DNA of 23,636 nt from CAYTSA01 sp964440345. GTDB taxonomy: Bacteria; Desulfobacterota; Desulfovibrionia; Desulfovibrionales; Desulfovibrionaceae. Location of the stretch: positions 1 to 23,636 of the forward strand of contig CAYTSA010000062.1 of assembly GCA_964440345.1 (NCBI GenBank), read 5' to 3'. Positions within the stretch are counted from its first letter, which is position 1, and each line of letters opens with the position of its first letter. The notes beneath the pieces were generated by a model that saw nothing but the letters and a program-made list of their open reading frames with translations, was not told the origin of the DNA and made no database searches. The translations under genes were made by a program, and so were the position numbers. Shown one piece after another: positions 20,823 through 23,636 of this stretch.

Positions 20823-21221
20823 TGCTGTCCCCTCCTTGGCGCTGTAGGCCATTTTCTGCCGGTTGGCGTCCCTGATGTCTCCATGCTCTCCCCCCGAAAA
20901 GCCTTGGAGAACAAAGCATGTCAGTATAACACGTGCTTCAGGGAGGTGAATAGTCAAAATGCCCTATACAGTCAACCCGGCAAGTCACATTGTCACAAAC
21001 TCTTGCTTTGTCTGCGCAGCCCCATTGCTGCGCATGGGTATAAGTCTAGCAACTATTGTGCCGATGGCAAGGGGCGGGCGTATTACACTGCATCCACAAT
21101 ACTACGCCATGGGCGTTGTACGCCTCCCCGCCGGTTTCTTGACATTCCCCCCGCCCGCCAGTACCTCAACAGACGGCGCGCAGCCTTGCTTCACAACTGT
21201 GGGAAAAATGGCGTTCCGCCA
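20823..21221. other. Pilin/prmA control region without a confident gene
   Basis: On the minus strand TATACT (about 20923-20928) is a candidate -10 for the pilin gene. On the plus strand TATAAC (20925-20930) overlaps it, and GGGAGGTGA (20941-20949) precedes an ATG at 20959 that opens a 96-codon frame; the codon use and composition of that frame are unlike its neighbours. TTGACA at 21139-21144 with TACCTC 17 nt later is a weak candidate prmA promoter. CTGCGCA is directly repeated near 21015-21035. Confidence 0.4.
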
Positions 21222-21250
21222 TGTTAACAGCCTGTTAACAGTCTGTTAAA
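21222..21250 (+). repeat. Three TGTTAACAG-type direct repeats with 11-bp period
   Basis: TGTTAACAG occurs at 21222-21230 and 21233-21241, and a partial copy TGTTAAA starts at 21244. The period is 11 bp, one helical turn, and each full copy contains the palindrome GTTAAC. The position between the weak promoter and prmA suggests a protein-binding array. Confidence 0.7.
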
Positions 21251-21285
21251 AAAATCCGATTTCGCAGGCTGTTCAAGCACATTTT

Positions 21286-21306
21286 AGCGTTGAGGCAACG
21301 CTTTTT
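21286..21306 (+). terminator. Terminator-like hairpin in the prmA leader
   Basis: AGCGTTG (21286-21292) pairs with CAACGCT (21296-21302) across a 3-nt loop and is followed by T residues to 21306. It lies about 50 nt before the prmA start. CAACGC is repeated at 21311-21316 and could pair with the same left arm instead, a possible attenuator arrangement. Confidence 0.6.
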
Positions 21307-21357
21307 GAAGCAACGCAGCCATCGTGGATGTTTCAACTGCCTGATAAGGATATAACC

Positions 21358-22212
21358 GTGGACACCATTGTCAAACTGGAATTCCTCGTCCCCGCAGCCA
21401 GTGCGGAGCCCTTCACTGCTTTTCTTTTCGACCGCGTGCAGTACGGTTGGGAGGAGGAAGAGCGCACCGGGAACACCCTTTTCCGAGTGCACGCCGAGGA
21501 CCCGGCCTTTGCCCGGGACCTGGGCCAGCAGGCAAAGGCCCGCTTCCCTGACGTTTCCTTGACGCAGGAAGACGCGCCCAACCGGGACTGGGCTCTGGCC
21601 TGGCGGGAATTCTTCACGGCCGTGCTCTGCGGCGAGGACTTTGTAGTCATCGCCCCCTGGATGGTGGAGGAGAATCCCTACGCGAGCCGCATTCCAATCA
21701 TTATCGAACCCAAGACCGCCTTTGGCACCGGCCACCACCCCACCACGGCCCTGTGTTTGGAGGTGCTGTCCGAATTGCAACGCAATGGCCGAGCCGCGCC
21801 GGGCATGCGGTTTCTGGACCTGGGCTGCGGCTCCGGCGTGCTGGGCCTGGCCTGCGCCAAGCTGGGCCTGACCGGCCTGGGCCTGGACGTGGACCCCCTG
21901 GCCGTGGAAAACAGCCTGGAGAACATCGGCGTCAACGGCGTGGACCCGGCCGCCTTTGCCGTCATGGAAGGCAGCCTGGAGGTTATAGAGGAATCGCCGG
22001 AGCAATTCGACCTGGTGCTGGCCAACATACTGGCCGAGCCGCTCATAGACCTGGCCCCGCGCATCGCGCAGCGGGTGAAAGACGGCGGCGCGCTGGTCCT
22101 CTCCGGCGTACTGGCTGTCCAGGCGGACGCCGTGGCCGCGGCTTACGCCTCCCTGGGCCGGCCAGAGCCTCAGCGCCGCGACTCCGGCGAATGGTCCGCG
22201 CTGGTGTGGTAA
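21358..22212 (+). CDS. prmA: Ribosomal protein L11 methyltransferase
   Basis: The protein has 284 residues from GTG 21358. The N-terminal domain (to about residue 75) would bind L11. The SAM domain carries AFGTGHHPTT at 121-130, the PrmA signature, and DLGCGSG at 154-160, motif I; LANILAEPL follows near residue 230. It trimethylates ribosomal protein L11 in the cytoplasm. I chose GTG 21358 because family homology starts at TIVKLEFLVP and AGGA lies about 8 nt upstream; ATG 21328 would add ten unrelated residues and lacks a ribosome site. The gene stands alone between a possible attenuator upstream and repeat copy B downstream. Its product is non-essential in known bacteria. Confidence 0.93.
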   Translation: MDTIVKLEFLVPAASAEPFTAFLFDRVQYGWEEEERTGNTLFRVHAEDPAFARDLGQQAKARFPDVSLTQEDAPNRDWALAWREFFTAVLCGEDFVVIAPWMVEENPYASRIPIIIEPKTAFGTGHHPTTALCLEVLSELQRNGRAAPGMRFLDLGCGSGVLGLACAKLGLTGLGLDVDPLAVENSLENIGVNGVDPAAFAVMEGSLEVIEESPEQFDLVLANILAEPLIDLAPRIAQRVKDGGALVLSGVLAVQADAVAAAYASLGRPEPQRRDSGEWSALVW

Positions 22213-22231
22213 GCGCCACGAAGCCAACGGC

Positions 22232-22395
22232 GGTGATGCGCGACAGCGCAGCACAGTGGCGCGACAGCCTGATCCCCGCAGCGGCGCAGGGGGCAGGGGG
22301 CAGGCGTCATATGGCAGTCCATAAGACGGCGCATTATGCGCTGATCAACACGGTTTGTTTCGCTCGGGATACGGACGAAGGCGAAGCCGAGGGAC
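22232..22395 (-). repeat. Intergenic repeat family, copy B
   Basis: The reverse complement of this stretch aligns with 5930-6084. The 33-bp identical core is 22299-22331. Copy B has two CCCTGCC heptamers in tandem where copy A has one. It begins about 20 bp after the prmA stop and carries no credible gene. Confidence 0.85.
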
Positions 22396-22438
22396 AGGGA
22401 AAGAATTCACCCCGGATGACGTAGACAAAGGCGAGCTG

Positions 22439-22487
22439 ATGCGCATGCCCCTGGCGCATTGCCGCCGTCCTTTTCTCCTGGTATAGC
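22439..22487 (+). promoter_or_regulatory. Promoter with flanking dyad for the solute-binding protein gene
   Basis: TTGCCG (22459-22464) and TATAGC (22482-22487) are separated by 17 nt, giving a start near 22494 and a leader of about 20 nt. ATGCGC-N9-GCGCAT (22439-22459) is a perfect inverted repeat ending at the -35 box, a plausible operator. Confidence 0.5.
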
Positions 22488-22514
22488 TCATATCCGCAAA
22501 CCAAAGGGGGCGCC

Positions 22515-23636
<1,122 letters not shown>

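Noticed and set aside
20959..21249. 96-codon plus-strand frame with a good ribosome site and TATAAC upstream
   Set aside because: Codon use (many ACA, ATA, CTA, AGT) differs from neighbours, the product has no domain, and the 3' part consists of the TGTTAACAG repeats. It is kept only as a remark in the control region.
5930..22395. 16-kb composite transposon bounded by the inverted intergenic repeats
   Set aside because: The interior is ordinary chromosomal housekeeping genes, no transposase is present, and the repeat ends show no terminal inverted repeats or target duplications.

Overview
The window looks like chromosomal DNA from a GC-rich, Gram-negative, probably anaerobic deltaproteobacterium of the Desulfovibrio type. 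This is an inference from gene content and protein style, not from a marker gene: LPS heptose genes, a NifA-type sigma54 activator, an archaeal/sulfate-reducer-type FecBCD transporter with an FmdE protein, an orphan pilin, and linked HDOD and GGDEF genes. I see no rRNA, CRISPR array, phage genes or transposase.

Layout. 1-2438: the end of an EamA-family permease, convergent with a leftward gmhB-heptosyltransferase pair for LPS core heptose. 2439-5918, rightward: gmd (GDP-mannose 4,6-dehydratase), an orphan LivK-like binding protein with a terminator, and an RluA-family pseudouridine synthase. 5930-6084: the first copy of an intergenic repeat. 6103-11344, leftward: a compact six-gene run transcribed cpoB, dprA, an unknown small gene, HDOD, GGDEF, xerC. 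11345-11880: a regulatory intergenic region. 11881-15436, rightward: a FecB/FecCD/FecE-type uptake operon ending in an FmdE gene. 15460-17028, leftward: a GAF-AAA-Fis NifA-like activator convergent with that operon. 17029-17439: a divergent control region with a good sigma54 promoter pointing at the activator gene. 17440-17652: a 70-residue conserved-looking protein followed by a textbook terminator. 17760-19214, leftward: a DegP/HtrA protease. 19459-19535: tRNA-Arg(CCU). 19610-20122: a small two-helix membrane protein. 20184-20822, leftward: an orphan type IV pilin-like protein. 21358-22212: prmA. 22232-22395: the second, inverted copy of the repeat. 22515-end: a family 1 solute-binding protein, cut by the window edge.

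How the genes may work together. The FecBCD-FmdE operon plus the NifA-like regulator is the most coherent accessory locus. A metal or oxyanion such as molybdate or tungstate is a reasonable but unproven substrate. The cpoB-to-xerC run mixes envelope, DNA-uptake, second-messenger and recombinase genes and appears to be one transcription unit.

The most interesting non-coding signals are four. A promoter module with identical geometry lies upstream of both gmd and the FecBCD operon. A pair of inverted intergenic repeats of about 155-165 bp lies 16 kb apart. A sigma54 promoter with a nearby dyad precedes the NifA-like gene. A set of 11-bp-phased TGTTAACAG repeats and a terminator with alternative pairing lies in front of prmA.
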